Assembly (NCBI GenBank): GCA_027596075.1
Contig: JADGJC010000124.1
Span: 47,150-111,149, forward strand
Direction of reading: 5' to 3'
DNA from: Rhizophlyctis rosea
Taxonomy: Eukaryota; Chytridiomycota; Chytridiomycetes; Rhizophlyctidales; Rhizophlyctidaceae
Length of the DNA stretch: 64,000 nt
The notes beneath the pieces were generated by a model. The model worked only from the letters and a program-made list of their open reading frames with translations. It was not told where the DNA came from and made no database searches. The position numbers were made by a program, and so were the translations under genes. Shown piece after piece: positions 33,890 to 45,314 of the stretch. Position 1 is the first letter of the stretch. The number at the start of each line of letters is the position of its first letter.

Positions 33890-35707
33890 TACTCGTTTGG
33901 GGAGGGTGTCATTGTAGAGGGGGAGGAGTGAAGGAAAGAGTTGACTTATAAAGCAAGGGGTGTGTGTTTTGTCATTTTGCAAGGCGATATCAAAGATTCA
34001 GTAGTGTTTCTGGTTGCTTGGCGGAATTTCAGGGACAGCGCAATCAATTATCGTCATAATATGATCTTTGGGTTGAGTCAATTCCTAATCACTGAGACGG
34101 TGCGAGCTGGCGTGACCATAACGGAAATTATTATACCCTTCCATTGTGGTTCCGATAGTCCTGTCCTTCCTGCACACTCAGATGTTGCATACTATATCAT
34201 GTACATGTAATACATTATATACTTGATGCAACCACATAGATAAGGTCATTAGTAGCCCGTCCATCAGTGAGCCGATTGTAGCATATCTGATGTTCAAATG
34301 GTCCATTCCGCCAACTCCCACCAGTACTTCCGACTCTCTTTCACCATCTTGGAAGCACTGAAGTTCATCACAATGAGAATGCACAACTGCGCGACACTCT
34401 GTCGCCCGTTTCACCACCAACATTAGTGCGAGCTTTTCTTAATACGAATCCTCTTCTTTGGATCTCCAGTCACTTGTCCCGTGGCGGGTGTGAGATTCAA
34501 AATGGGGTCGTCAAGCCTGTCCAACATGTAGCTGTTAAAGGTTGCAGGGCAGCATTCTGATTGCCCAGCTGAGCCACGTCCGGCAGGCAGCAACAGCATC
34601 CAGCAGCTCAGGAGGTGCTTTTTGCTGTTGCTGGATGCCGAAGAACACATTTCTAGGAACTTAGGAACTTTTTCCGGAACTAGAAAGCGTTAAGAAATTC
34701 TGAGGGTACCGACGAGAAAGAGCAAGAAAATGTGAGGGGTACACGGTTTTCGTCCGGCATTCAGCAACAGCAGAGCTGCCGGACATGTTTGAGGAGCCCA
34801 ATACACTTGCAGGGTCGCTCATTTGGAATCTCGCGAGCAGGCTGGTCATTGTGCGTCTGAACTCCTAGTCGCTTCACTCTCTTCAGCGCAAACCAGTAGA
34901 AAGATGCAAAAATTACTGAAGGGCAAAACAGCAAACAAAACCCACCAGCTCGACTGCCAAAAGCAACCCACCCTATATTCATCAGAAGACTTGAATGCGT
35001 CCATTTTTATTTATATACATCCTCAACCACCATGTGGCGGCGGGCACAGCATATTGCTCCCTGAAGTGTCTGGAGAGAATTTTGTTCAAGGGAATAAAGC
35101 CCATTGAAACGAAAACACTGCAACAAAAATATATGCAAAACTTTTGTGGATCAAAATCTTGTCTACATCGTGCGGGAACCTGGAGAGTGGATCTTCGCAC
35201 TCATTGCAGAATGTTGGTTTTAGATAAAAGGGCAGCCAGACCTCTCAAGGCCAAAGTGGCAAGTCAGCTCATAAAAATCACATTTGAGTGCACTTTGACA
35301 TCGTGCTCGTCGTCCCTCAAAATGAACTTCTTCAACTGCTTCAATCAGCCCCTCACAACACCTGGTCCTTCATACGCTCCATACGAAGACCCAAAGTACC
35401 CCAACGGGTCACGGCCACGCATGGCCACACCCCAAGGGCGCAGCATCTGTGGAACACCCGCGTCAAAAGGCGTCGGAACAAACTGGACAGCAGGAAGTCA
35501 TCTCAACTGCTGCTCTGCTGCTTGGAACTCAATGGGTAGTACGGAATGGTAGCGCGGTAATATACTTACATAGCTTACTCGGTAAACTAGGCGGGCTAAA
35601 GCTAGAGTACTTAGAGTATTTGAATTTGCTCTTTCCATTTTCGCTCAGTGTCCCATAAAACCTTGCGTTCCTGCAACGCCAAGGAAACACCTGGAAGTTA
35701 AAACGCA
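33890..35707. other. 1.8-kb region between the F-box paralogues
   Basis: Mostly short overlapping frames. One small Cys-containing frame (35322-35552) is listed separately with low confidence. No second duplicated segment or transposon ends were seen by eye. Confidence 0.5.
35322..35552 (+). CDS. possible small Cys-containing protein (uncertain)
   Basis: 76-residue frame starting MNFFNCFNQPLTTPG in good ATG context (AAAATGA), Pro/Gly/Ser-rich with a Cys pair near the end (LNCCSAAWNS). A GTAGTA sequence near the stop could be a donor to a further exon. No signal peptide or family is evident, so this may be chance. Confidence 0.22.
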   Translation: MNFFNCFNQPLTTPGPSYAPYEDPKYPNGSRPRMATPQGRSICGTPASKGVGTNWTAGSHLNCCSAAWNSMGSTEW

Positions 35708-37140
35708 ATGCTAGACCAACCCACCCGACATGAAAAGCTCTCCTTATGCTACATAACCTCTCTACCCGATTTGGTCCTGTTTTCAATCTTTGAACATATC
35801 CAGCCTGCGAGCGGGGATATTGTCAGGTTCCATTTGAAGGAGTTTAATGGTTCCAACACTCATGGGAACATTCCCTACGAGCTACTCCTTGCGCAGGTAA
35901 ACCCCTAGGGTTACACATCTTCTCATATCCGAAAAGGGCTCACCCTTGCAAATAGGTCTGCAAGACATTCCGCATAATAGCTTTTCGACTGCGCCGGGGT
36001 AACTGTCTCGATGTTGGAGATTATCTCCCCTTTTCTCGAAGGGCACAGGCAGACCGAGCATATGACGTCTTTCTCTGTAACCCTTTACGAGTGGCGTCCG
36101 TGCGAACTCTGCATCTGCATGCTGATTTTGGGAGGAAGTTATTGGAAGCTATTGACTTGACCAAACTTCGGCATATTGTCGTCGAGTTTCGGATTTTTGA
36201 TGCAGAGGTTGACACTTGTGTCAACGAATCTCCAAGTGTTCGTTTGGCTCGATTGACTGACGCATTCAAAAATGCGTCGTTAGTTGGGCAATCATTGAAC
36301 CTGCAAACTTGCAAAGTCTACCTTGACTCCGAGGAGGTCGACGTATATGCCTCCGTCATACAGTTCCTCCAAATCTTGCAATCCTCCCCGCTCGAAAGTC
36401 TGGAAATAATGATCACTTCGGACGGCAACAACAACACAATCCACCCCCCCACCCACCTTTCCTTCAAGTCTCTCAAATCCTGCAAAACCAACTCCTCCAA
36501 CATCCTCTTCCCAAACTGGTTGAAAGCCATGCCCAACTTGATAACCCTCTACATCCGCGAAAACTACCCACTCAAGCTAGTGTCTTTCAAAACCCTGACG
36601 CAACCCTCCATCACCAATCTTACTCTGGACGCCCGGTTCCCGCACGCGCACCTCGCAACCATCCCATCATCCACCCTTACCCACCTCACATCCCTCACCA
36701 TCAACTACCCGGCAATCTCCAAACCAGACCAACTGAATGCCCTGGTTGAGCCTCTATCCCAGATGCATAATCTCATATCCCTGACTCTGTCCTTCATAAC
36801 TTCCTCGCCATGCTACGAGTACTATTCATTGACATTTAACAGCATAGCCATGTGCAAGTTACTTTCCTCTCTTAATTGTCAGGGATTGGAGAGGTTGCGC
36901 TTTCATGTTGTTGGGTGGGAGTATCAGCGGTTGTGTGCGGCATTGGAGGGGTGGCGTGGGGTTTTGAAGGATTTGCATGTTGATGTTATTTTGAAGTGGG
37001 AAACTGAGCAGGAGGGGAAAGACGTTTTGGAGAGGGGGAGGGAATCTTTCAACAGGGATTTGGATGTCAGGATCGTGACGTTGACGCCATGGTTCCAATT
37101 GGTTGGGCGTGACACCATCTTTGAGACTGAGGAGTCGTGA
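35708..37140 (+). CDS. F-box/LRR-like protein (intact paralogue)
   Basis: Two exons (35708-35896, 35956-37140), 457 residues. The N-terminal F-box-like motif is CYITSLPDLVLFSIFEHIQ, continuing across the 59-base intron as LLLAQVCKTFRIIAFRLRR. After that comes a series of irregular Leu-rich repeats (VRTLHLHADFGRKLLEAI, LSFKSLKSCKT, LTSLTINYPAI, LISLTLSF). F-box proteins usually recruit substrates to SCF ubiquitin ligases through such repeats. It lies 1.8 kb downstream of its decayed copy in the same orientation, a tandem duplication. Confidence 0.78.
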
Positions 37141-37478
37141 GGATGGGAGGGGTGATTGTGAACGTACATAATATCCGCTTGGTGTCTGTGTCTTATATGA
37201 TTATATCCAGCCCTTTCGCCTCAACAGCCGTTTGTTGAAATAGAAAAACCAAAATCCGCCCCATCATGTACCCGTATCACTCTGAGCCGAGATAATGAAA
37301 TATAACAGAAACCATATATTACCTGAAAGATCTCATGCCCAAACCCAAGAAAGAACATAAGACAAAAGCTATCTTACAAGGATATGTAAAACGCGATTCA
37401 CATTCCATCTGGCCGCAGCCCTCTTGCTCAGTAACCGCCAAGGGAAGACGTTGAGATCAAAACGCGAAGTCTGTACAG
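37141..37478. other. convergent intergenic region
   Basis: 3' flanks of the F-box gene and the Pro/Gln-rich gene. Nothing recognised. Confidence 0.6.
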
Positions 37479-38990
37479 CTACACTAATGATGTGGGATCA
37501 TGCGACAGGTATGAACTTGCTCTTTGTAGAGGAGGTTGATACAGCCCTCCGGATTGGATGGGTTGCACCATTCCTGGACGTACACTGCCAGTGTTGTAGT
37601 TACTGTGAGGAATAGGTCCCATACTTTGACGGCGTCGGTCATTCGATATCTACAAAGAGGTAGTTGGAAAGGGTTTTTTGTTAGTACAGTCCCCAGTCGC
37701 GTTCAACAGGAAAAAAGAAGGAAAAAAAATATATGTTCGCCACCCCAACGGGTTTTGATCAAAAAAGCCAACCCGAACATCGCGCAGGTTGAGAACTTCC
37801 CCAAAGAAAATCAACATACTTACCTCATTTTGGAACCTAGCCTGATCCTCCGACATCAATCCATACTTGTTTGCGGCAGCATTGACAGCCGTGACAAGTT
37901 TACTCCCGACGCTTTCGAGGCCGTCCAAGACTTTGGTTGCGACGTTGTAGATGCTTTGTTTGTCCAGGTTTTGGAAGGACTGGAAAGTGAAAGATTGACG
38001 GAACCCGTCAGAACCGGTTCAAGAAGGGGCGTCTCCAAAGAACAACAAGCCGATCAGACCATTCAACAGTCTCAAAAAAGCCAGCAAACTCACCGCACCC
38101 ATAACACCCGAAGGCTCCAACCCCTCCCCACTATCAATCCCCAACTGATAACTCCCCCTAGGATGCATATACGCCGGCGAAAACCCCGGCTGCCCATACC
38201 CCTGCTGCGCCTGCTGCTGTCGATCATACAACTGCGGCATGCTCTGATGCCTCATCAAGTTTCCACTTCCCGGCGGCGGGGGCACACCCTCCCTCATTCC
38301 CGGCTGCGAAGGCGGCGCCGCACTCGTATACGGCGTACCCCGCATACCCATACTAATATCCTGTGCGGACCGGTGCGTTTGCGAGAGGTTGGCGCGTGTT
38401 GGGGGGTGCAGTGGAGATGGTTCGGGTGGTCCTTGCCAGTGTGGGACGACGATGTTGGGACGGGAGGAGCGGCGTTTGGAGGGGCTTATGCCTGCTTGGT
38501 GGGCTGTGGTTGGGAGTGGGGGTTGAGCGTTTTGTGGTGGGGGTGCTTGTGGGGGAGGTGTTTGCGGGTCCGGTGCTTGTGGGTGGTGGGACATGTGGGG
38601 ATGGTGCTGACAAGGGTGGAAGGCTGCTGGATGATGATCGAAGGGCATGGAGGGCATTGATCGCTGCTGGAGCAGTGGGTTTGGGTACGCATGCTGTGGT
38701 TGGGGTTGAGCGTGAGGGTGTAGGTGTTGCGGTTGAGGTTGTGGCTGTGCTCCGTTCTCACGGTACCATCCTGGATATGGTACACTAGGAGTGACGGCGG
38801 ATAAAGGCTTAACGCCTTGATTTGTTACTACAGTTGATGCCGGAGGTGAAGCAACAACAGCGGGCTGATTCTGAAGTCCTGCGGATGGTGTGGGGGTGCT
38901 TTCACTGAAGAGACTCGGCTCAGCTGCAAGAGCGGGAGCGTCGGCTGCAGAGAGACGTCGGGTTTCCAAAGGGGCTGTTTCGGCCATCAT
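37479..38990 (-). CDS. Pro/Gln/His-rich protein, unknown
   Basis: Three exons on the minus strand (38990-38094, 37979-37824, 37649-37479), 407 residues. Residues 1-300 are low-complexity and rich in Pro, Gln, His and Ser (runs such as QPQPQPQHLHPHAQPQPQ). A short helical region encoded by exon 2 (FQNLDKQSIYNVATKVLDGL then ESVGSKLVTAVNAAANKYGL) is the only folded-looking part. The C-terminus is again disordered (GPIPHSNYNTGSVRPGMVQP). No family recognised. The helical segment could be a conserved binding module. Confidence 0.65.
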
Positions 38991-39719
38991 GGTGGAACAC
39001 AGGTGATCTTGCTGATAGATTCGTGGTTTGCAAGTCTAAATAAGCAACCACAAAATGTAAAAATGATGTAGAATTGGTCTCTTCGACTGGTGTCAAAACT
39101 CAAAGATTGAAAGAAAGTAAGCCTAGAAAGAAGCTGCTGTGCGATTTCTCGCTGTTGTCCACACCGGAATGACGTATGGGAAACACCATTACGGCATCGA
39201 GGAGAAATATCCGTCCCGCCCGACTTTTTGAAATACTTCCGAACTCTCATAAGACCCCGATTGGTGTCTGCCGGGTCCCGAACCCCGGGTGTCGATCCCC
39301 AAGGAAGGATCACCAGCGGCCATGCAGCTTTCAGGGTCTGTTTAGCTCCACGGATCATGATGGCGTGTATAGGGTCTTATGCTGTCAACAAATATGGCAT
39401 GAATAGCCCCAGTGGAAGGGATTTGACGGTGATCGAGAATATCTCGTGGTCAACGTGGCCGTATTGAATCCTGGCCAGCGCGTGGCTGCGCCACTAGCTT
39501 ACGTAACGCGTTATCACACTGTCAACAAGTGCTGTCAACATTGCATCTGCTGACTATGGTTCTTGTTTAGCGAATTTCCACGTTGCATCATAAGCGATAT
39601 AGATCACAACGCCAAAGCAGCGGTGCATTCTGACACTCTTGACAGGTATTCATAGCATACCCACTTTCGCAATAATATGCCGGAAACCATAGCATGGATC
39701 AATGTCCGATAACAAATGT
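38991..39719. other. intergenic region
   Basis: Promoter of the Pro/Gln-rich gene and 3' flank of OTUD6. No gene recognised. Confidence 0.6.
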
Positions 39720-41156
39720 TTATCTTGGTACAAGGGAATTATAATGCTCCCCCAAACCAAAGGCGTGTTTATGATATCTGAAAAAGGGAGGAGAAAGAGC
39801 AGTCAGTCGCCATTTTCCCTATCTGGACCAGTATTATTTAACTTACGAAACCATTAAGGGTTCACCAGGCAAATCCTCCCCAACTTTCAATATCGGCGAT
39901 CCCATCTGTATGATATGTATTGGACGGTTCAAAGCTCTAGATAATGCTTGTTGCTATGGCGCGAATTCAGTCAGGTATATTGGTGGAGGGACTATGAATG
40001 ACGATGATAATACCTCGTATTGCCCACCCCACAGCGCGGTCTCTTCCACCCGATCACAATAGTCCGCGTATTCCGCTGTACTTCTGGTCAATGCCCATTC
40101 CGAATAAGTCCTTGCGGCAAACACACATACCTTCGTTCATCATATCACCCTCATTATTTACTAAGAACGGTAGGAAATCATCCGGATTTGTTCGCATATA
40201 CTCTGCGGCGATGTGCCGTAGCTCCTTATATGACTGAAAGGCGGACATAAAAGCAAGCAATGATGAGCTTTTCCCAAAAGTGGCAGCGTAACGAACTGAG
40301 CCCACCTTTTGCGTCGACGCTTTATATGATAGTTGATGTGCAATAGCATTGTACATACTTCATTGATGTAGGATGTGAGCATCACTGCAAACTACCATGG
40401 TGAAAAGCGACACCTACCAATGTCCATCGGGTGCTATCTACGAGAAACATTAAATGTGTGCGGGATTCATAAGCCATCTACTTCATCACAACATACCGGC
40501 TGGATCGCCAAAGATAAAGGCTCCAACAACTGTGCAATCGCCGCATCCTCTACCTCCTTCATATTCTCCATATTCCCAGCCTCCTCCGCCGCTTGTCGCC
40601 GCATTTCCTCGAATTGTTGGGCTTTCCGTTCCTAAAAAATGGACTGGTGTTATCATAATGCGCTGCCAATTCTCTACTGCAAGTCGTTTGTTGACAAACC
40701 TTCCGTAGCTTCTGTCGGTTCGGCTTCTTCTTCCCACCCTGTTCTACTGCAGGGGTATCTAGTGATACATTCTCCACCGCAGCAGTGGCTGCGTCAATGT
40801 CTTCTGTCAAGACTTCCATAACGACTGCAGGCGCATTGCTCAATGCGCCTTCTTGTGCAGCAGCGAGCTCTGCCTCGTGACGTTGGGCGAGCTCCGCCTC
40901 CATGAGTGCTATTTGTGTTGTAACTTCCTTTTTCTGTTAAGAAGGAAGGGGTACTTTAGCGGATGATACACGCTTATATGGGTTCCAAGGCGGTATGAAC
41001 CTTCTTTTTGTCTCCACTAACAGATTTCTTCAGGGCGGTCACCTTCCCCGTCAGTTCCTTCACCTCCCGCCGATGTCGGGCACGGACATCTTCTATTGTC
41101 TCTGCCGCAACAGCTGTTGGAGCTTCTGCAGGCGCTGAACCTGCAATATCTGTCAT
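39720..41156 (-). CDS. OTU2/OTUD6B: OTU-domain cysteine deubiquitinase (OTUD6/OTU2)
   Basis: Nine exons on the minus strand (41156-41001, 40933-40700, 40631-40497, 40437-40418, 40357-40306, 40233-40131, 40075-40014, 39953-39847, 39777-39720), 308 residues. The N-terminal coiled coil (RHRREVKELTGKVTALKK, MEAELAQRHEAEL, KKPNRQKLRKERKAQQFEEM) is typical of OTUD6. In the OTU fold the catalytic loop is APDGHCMYNAIAHQL with Asp179 and Cys182, then YMRTNPDDFLPFL, YCDRVEETALWGGQYE, and the catalytic-His strand GLGEHYNSLVP (His301). Yeast Otu2 and human OTUD6B act on ubiquitin at ribosomes/translation. Exon 4 is only 20 bases. Exon 1 ends at a weak donor (GTTCAT). Confidence 0.9.
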
Positions 41157-41761
41157 TATCGTTTATTGGGGGGTTGTCGACTAGGTACTGTGGGAACCAT
41201 TGACGGTCGGTTGTAATGGGAACCCTTGGGAGAAAGTCGTGTTGATGACTGTTGTGGCGCAGCATCGCAGCAATGATCCATCATGACGCAAGTGGCCATG
41301 GACCCTCGTGTGGTAAACATTCTCCTTCGCCTAGATAGGGATATGAAACCCACTTCGAATCGGCGAGTACATTGCCTTCTTATGGCTCATGATCATTATT
41401 CATGCCCTTTCGCAGAAAGATGCATGCTTATTCCAAGATGAAAGTTCATGTATGAATCGGCGGTACCCTCATCATCCTCGAAGTAACTGATGGAGAATTC
41501 CTGCAGTGCCTTCCCCCAATGGGAATCAAGGACCGCACAAGAAGATTTTGAGCGATTGAGAACACCAATCATCAGTGACATCTTCTCAGCAAGTGCTTGA
41601 CAGGCGCGGCTGTTGTGCTAGGCACAATATCGTCCCGTTTGCGCCAAGTTTCCATCCAATGTTCTATTATTTACATTACATAAGTTACGTATATATACCA
41701 AATATATACAATCTAAATATATACAGGTGGCCGATTGCCGTAGAAACGTACGTTTTACTGA
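41157..41761. other. intergenic region
   Basis: OTUD6 promoter and 3' flank of the glycosyltransferase. An AT-rich patch with repeated ATATATAC units lies at about 41690-41726. No gene recognised. Confidence 0.6.
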
Positions 41762-42778
41762 TCACGATTCTGGTAATGGTGGACATGACCGAAGTGTCCC
41801 GTCACCCTTTACCCTCATGACACACTTCTTGCCAATCCTATCGTGCTCTCCGGTCCCACTCTCAGCCCTACCCCCCGACTCCATAAGCTGATGTGCAACC
41901 TTCAAAAACTTCCTATCATCCTTCAAAGGATGCACAGCAATCGTCTCCGGCCCATACATTCCCGCCTCAACATCTGCATCCGTCTGCCCTCCATATATAG
42001 CCCCACCATCACTCACCCAATTCTCCACCACATCTCCTTCTCTCAACCACCGAGCGAAGACAATATCCTCTGGACCGGAGCGGGCTTTTGTTTGAGGCGG
42101 GTCAGATCCAATCCATTGAACAATATCCCATGATACTGCATACAGGTAGCCAAACATGATGACGGAGAGAGGGCCGCGGGTGTGGCCTAAGTTGTAGTAA
42201 TCGTTGCCGTAATAAAGATGGTGTTTGGGAAGGGTACTGAAGCGGGATTGGAGGGATGGAAGGTTGATGTAGGTATCATCGTCCGCTTTCATGACGTAGG
42301 TGTAATGTGAAGTTGCGGCGGAAGGTGGGGGGTTGGAGTTGTGGTATTTATGTGCAACAGTGTGGAAGAACTCGAACGTTTTGCCTTCGTCCATATTTTC
42401 CTCACAATCCAGTATCATGATATCTCCATACTGTTCTTGTTCTCCAGCTACAGTTCTAGCAAGGGTGGAGTTGTGTATTCTTCCCAGCACAAACTTCACA
42501 TCGATACCGGAGGGCGTCGCTCGCAGGTAGGTTGAGCGAATCAAGTCTCTTCGATCGATTTTGGAAGCAATGGTAAGAATGCCTATCAGGATATTGGGCA
42601 ACTGCAGGGGAGGCTTTTGAGCTTCATGCGTAGGTAAGGTGGAGTTTGCCGACAGGTTTCGTGACGCTAAAAGGAGGAAAAGTATGGTGGCTACTACAAC
42701 CAAGGCAAGAATGCCACGGGCTTTGCTGGTAAACAAAGCGTGCAGCCAAGGTCGGGTTGACCTCAAAGTTGGGGTCAT
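41762..42778 (-). CDS. GT31-type (beta-1,3-) glycosyltransferase, type II membrane protein
   Basis: Single exon, 338 residues. A short cytosolic N-terminus and one membrane segment (GILALVVVATILFLLLAS, ~22-40) precede a lumenal domain, the classic Golgi layout. Galactosyltransferase-family blocks are present: IGILTIASKIDRRDLIRSTY, VKFVLGRIHN, the DxD-type metal motif YVMKADDDTYINL, HLYYGNDY, GYLYAVSWDIVQWI and the acidic EDIVFARWL. The family matches fungal and animal beta-1,3-galactosyl/GlcNAc transferases (GT31). Donor and acceptor cannot be read from sequence. Confidence 0.83.
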   Translation of the reverse strand: MTPTLRSTRPWLHALFTSKARGILALVVVATILFLLLASRNLSANSTLPTHEAQKPPLQLPNILIGILTIASKIDRRDLIRSTYLRATPSGIDVKFVLGRIHNSTLARTVAGEQEQYGDIMILDCEENMDEGKTFEFFHTVAHKYHNSNPPPSAATSHYTYVMKADDDTYINLPSLQSRFSTLPKHHLYYGNDYYNLGHTRGPLSVIMFGYLYAVSWDIVQWIGSDPPQTKARSGPEDIVFARWLREGDVVENWVSDGGAIYGGQTDADVEAGMYGPETIAVHPLKDDRKFLKVAHQLMESGGRAESGTGEHDRIGKKCVMRVKGDGTLRSCPPLPES

Positions 42779-43053
42779 GGTCGTTGCATATCAATTCAAA
42801 GGTTGAATTTTGGAGGTCTATTCTAATGCGGGTTTACGGACCAAGACTTTGGGAATGACATTAGGATGAATGCTGCATGCTGGTTCTTGCAAGACTTGAG
42901 GACTTGCCCAAGGCGGTGCTAATCAGCTAGCTAACTCGAGGAAGACGTTGCACGCCAGTCGCCTTATGAGTTGATAACAATGGATAGCTCTTAGCTTTCC
43001 TTGAAGCCAAGAATCAGTGTCCAAGGCATCGGACTTCGGGTCTGCACCAAACA

Positions 43054-43938
43054 ATGTCCTCGACTTCCTCACAAACCCCAACCCCTTTTTTCCCAGCATC
43101 TGCAGCATCTGGACCATGCCGAAAAAACCGAAAGATGTCACTGCCAACCGTCCCGCCCCTTCCCATTGAGACCTTCATACACATCGCCTTGTTCGCCACG
43201 ATCTTCTCCATATGCCGTCTTCAATAAACTTGCCGTCGCCTGCGCTACCTGACCCACAACAAAGAAGTAGCTGAAATTCGGGAGCTGCGAGCGGAAGATT
43301 TCCTCGCCGGAAGCGGAAATCCACCTTCTCGACGAGGAAACTTGGTGGGACCTCTACTAACTCCACTTTGGTTGGATACATCAGAGGCTGAAGGAACCAA
43401 ATTGAGGAGCGGATGCCCAATTGGTTACGTTCGACGAGCTGCGCGAAGGGGTGTGGAAGCAAGGCAAGGCATACGGAACGGCTTCGGTATTCAAGTATGC
43501 CCAGTCCGTGATTCAAATATACCCCGCCTTATACTCTCCGTTGAACCTCGCTCCGTCGAACCTCTCCCCGTCGAATTTCGCTCCGTCGAACCTCCCCCGG
43601 CCGAACCTCCTCGCTCCATCGAACCTCGCTCCATCGAACCTCGCTCCATCGAACCTCGCTCCATCGAACCTCGCTCCATCGAACCTCGCTCCATTGAACC
43701 TCCGACTCGTCGCCGCCCGCATCACCGCTACCATAATCCCACGATCCATACAGTCCATAGCCCCCAACCAAGTGCAGAGGCCCGAGACTGGGAACGCATA
43801 TTCCCTTCATCCCAGTCGGACTACCTACCCATTACCGAGAACACCCTTGGCGGAGTCGACGGGGTAAGTTTCATGAACATCAACACCTTTGAAAGACAAC
43901 AACTCACGTCAATTTAGTGTGAAAATTGCGGTTGTTAG
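43054..43938 (+). pseudogene. F-box-like gene interrupted by an in-frame stop, with EPRSI repeats
   Basis: One frame runs from ATG 43054 to a donor after 43863 with a single TAA at 43225-43227. Before it the protein reads LPTVPPLPIETFIHIALF...ICRLQ. Immediately after it comes TCRRLRYLTHNKEVAEIREL. Together this looks like an F-box (LPxE..xHI...CRRLRxLTHN) split by the stop. The frame continues through a 15-bp tandem repeat encoding EPRSI units and a tail. It can then splice (GTAAGT at 43864 to AG before 43918) to a last exon ending CENCGC. Alternatives are a 48-base intron (43217-43264) removing the stop, recoding, or a sequence error. Confidence 0.5.
43540..43705 (+). repeat. 15-bp tandem repeat (CTCCATCGAACCTCG)
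   Basis: About six near-perfect copies of a 15-base unit at 43612-43700, preceded by diverged copies (CTCCGTCGAACCTCx) from 43540. The unit is a multiple of three and keeps all three plus-strand frames, and the minus strand, open (EPRSI, LAPSN and the antisense ERGSM). This explains the several overlapping repeat-coding frames. Confidence 0.85.
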
Positions 43939-44303
43939 TAAACAAACCGGTGCCTAGACCAGAGTCTGGGAAATAAATATACAGGTTTGTCCTCTACAAT
44001 ACACGCAACTCGAATGGCACACATCCGTCGACGGAACTGCTTATTGAAGACGATAGCGTCGTGGCTAACAATTATATTACCACCTTCTACTGAAAAAACA
44101 TATACACACGAAAAGAAAGAAAAAATAAATCAAAAAACGCGAGCAACGATACACCAGCTGATACTGGGATTTGAGATAGGCTTTTGCTGAAATGTGATTG
44201 TGTGGATGGAGCGCATGTGTGGGGTGGGAGTGGTTTTACTGGCCTGTGGATGGAAACGAGTCATAAGTAAACGGCTGCAAGCTTGCACCGAAATTCGCGC
44301 ATC
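43939..44303. other. convergent intergenic region
   Basis: 3' flanks of the F-box-like gene and GAR1. A-rich, nothing recognised. Confidence 0.6.
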
Positions 44304-45087
44304 TTACGTACCACGACCCCGACCCCCTCTGAACCCGCCCCCTCCTCCACGACCCCCGCTGAACCCTCCTCCACGACCACCGCCTCGTCCTCCGCCGAAC
44401 CCTCCCCCACGACCACCGCCGCGCGCTCCTCCAAACCCTCCACCACGCGCTCCACCGCGTCCGCCAAACCCTCCGCGAGCCCCTCCGCGTCCACCGCCAC
44501 CTCGCTTGGCTACCATTCCTTGTCGGCCCAAAAGCTTCTCAACTGTAGGGAACGGCATTAGATTGTGCTGTAATACTCCGCGTCAGCTCAGACTCACCCT
44601 TGGCACCCTTCGGCTTCGGCAAGAACCTCTCCAAAGGCAACAACTTATCAGGTGCAATGTACACCTTATCATCAGCCTTGAAACTCGTCGCCACGACTCC
44701 TTCTTGCAGCTTGACGGTGAAGTAGACCTCGTTCAATGGACCGAGAATTTCGTCCACTTTGCCAATCTGGGTTTTGTTTTCGAGGAAAATGGGTGCGTTG
44801 AAGTAAGGGATTTTGTTTTGGGAGGGAAGACGGGAGCAGACGAGTTCGCCTTCGCAGGGGTGGATGAAGGCGCCCATTTCTAATAAAGGAATACGTTAGG
44901 AATGTCATTGGCCTGCAATAGGTAGAGTAAGACGCGCTAGGAACGTACCGACAACAGACTCGGGAGGGCCCATGGGAGCGTTGTTGAAACCTCCGCGACC
45001 CCCACCACGACCACCACGGAAACCACCACCTCCGCCGCGACCACCTCCACCGCCTCGTCCACCACGGAAACCTCCTCTACCGCTCAT
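44304..45087 (-). CDS. GAR1: H/ACA ribonucleoprotein subunit 1 (Gar1)
   Basis: Three exons on the minus strand (45087-44949, 44879-44598, 44542-44304), 219 residues. The core Gar1 domain ([74 protein letters not shown]) is flanked on both sides by Gly/Arg-rich GAR regions (RGG repeats), as in fungal and animal Gar1. It is a nucleolar component of box H/ACA snoRNPs guiding pseudouridylation of rRNA. The stop overlaps a good donor sequence (ACGTAAG), so a further short exon cannot be excluded. It is head-to-head with the uS2m gene, 227 bases apart. Confidence 0.93.
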
Positions 45088-45314
45088 GTTTGTGTTATGC
45101 GTGAGGTTGAGTTAATTGTTAAATTCCGTTACCAAGGTCTGGAAAAGGGTCTTTGAAGGGTCGATTTTCGCTACCAAAAACAAAATCTTTGCTGAGTGGG
45201 GCTGAAAAGCCTCAAGCCACACTTATGTGGCTTAGCATAGCCAAATTTCGGTGTCTCAACCGTCCAAAATGTCAACTACTTTTCTCCTGCAGATCACCAC
45301 CCAATCACGACAAA

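Noticed and set aside
34423..34849. Minus-strand frames with Ser/Cys-rich content between the F-box paralogues
   Set aside because: Short, without signal peptide or splice connection. A faint similarity to the 35322-35552 frame (paired Cys, AG...CC) is too weak to call duplication.
43491..43810. Minus-strand frames with ERGSM or 'WSEVR' repeats
   Set aside because: Antisense readings of the 15-bp tandem repeat. The plus-strand frame continues into F-box-like sequence and a normal terminal intron, so it explains the region better.
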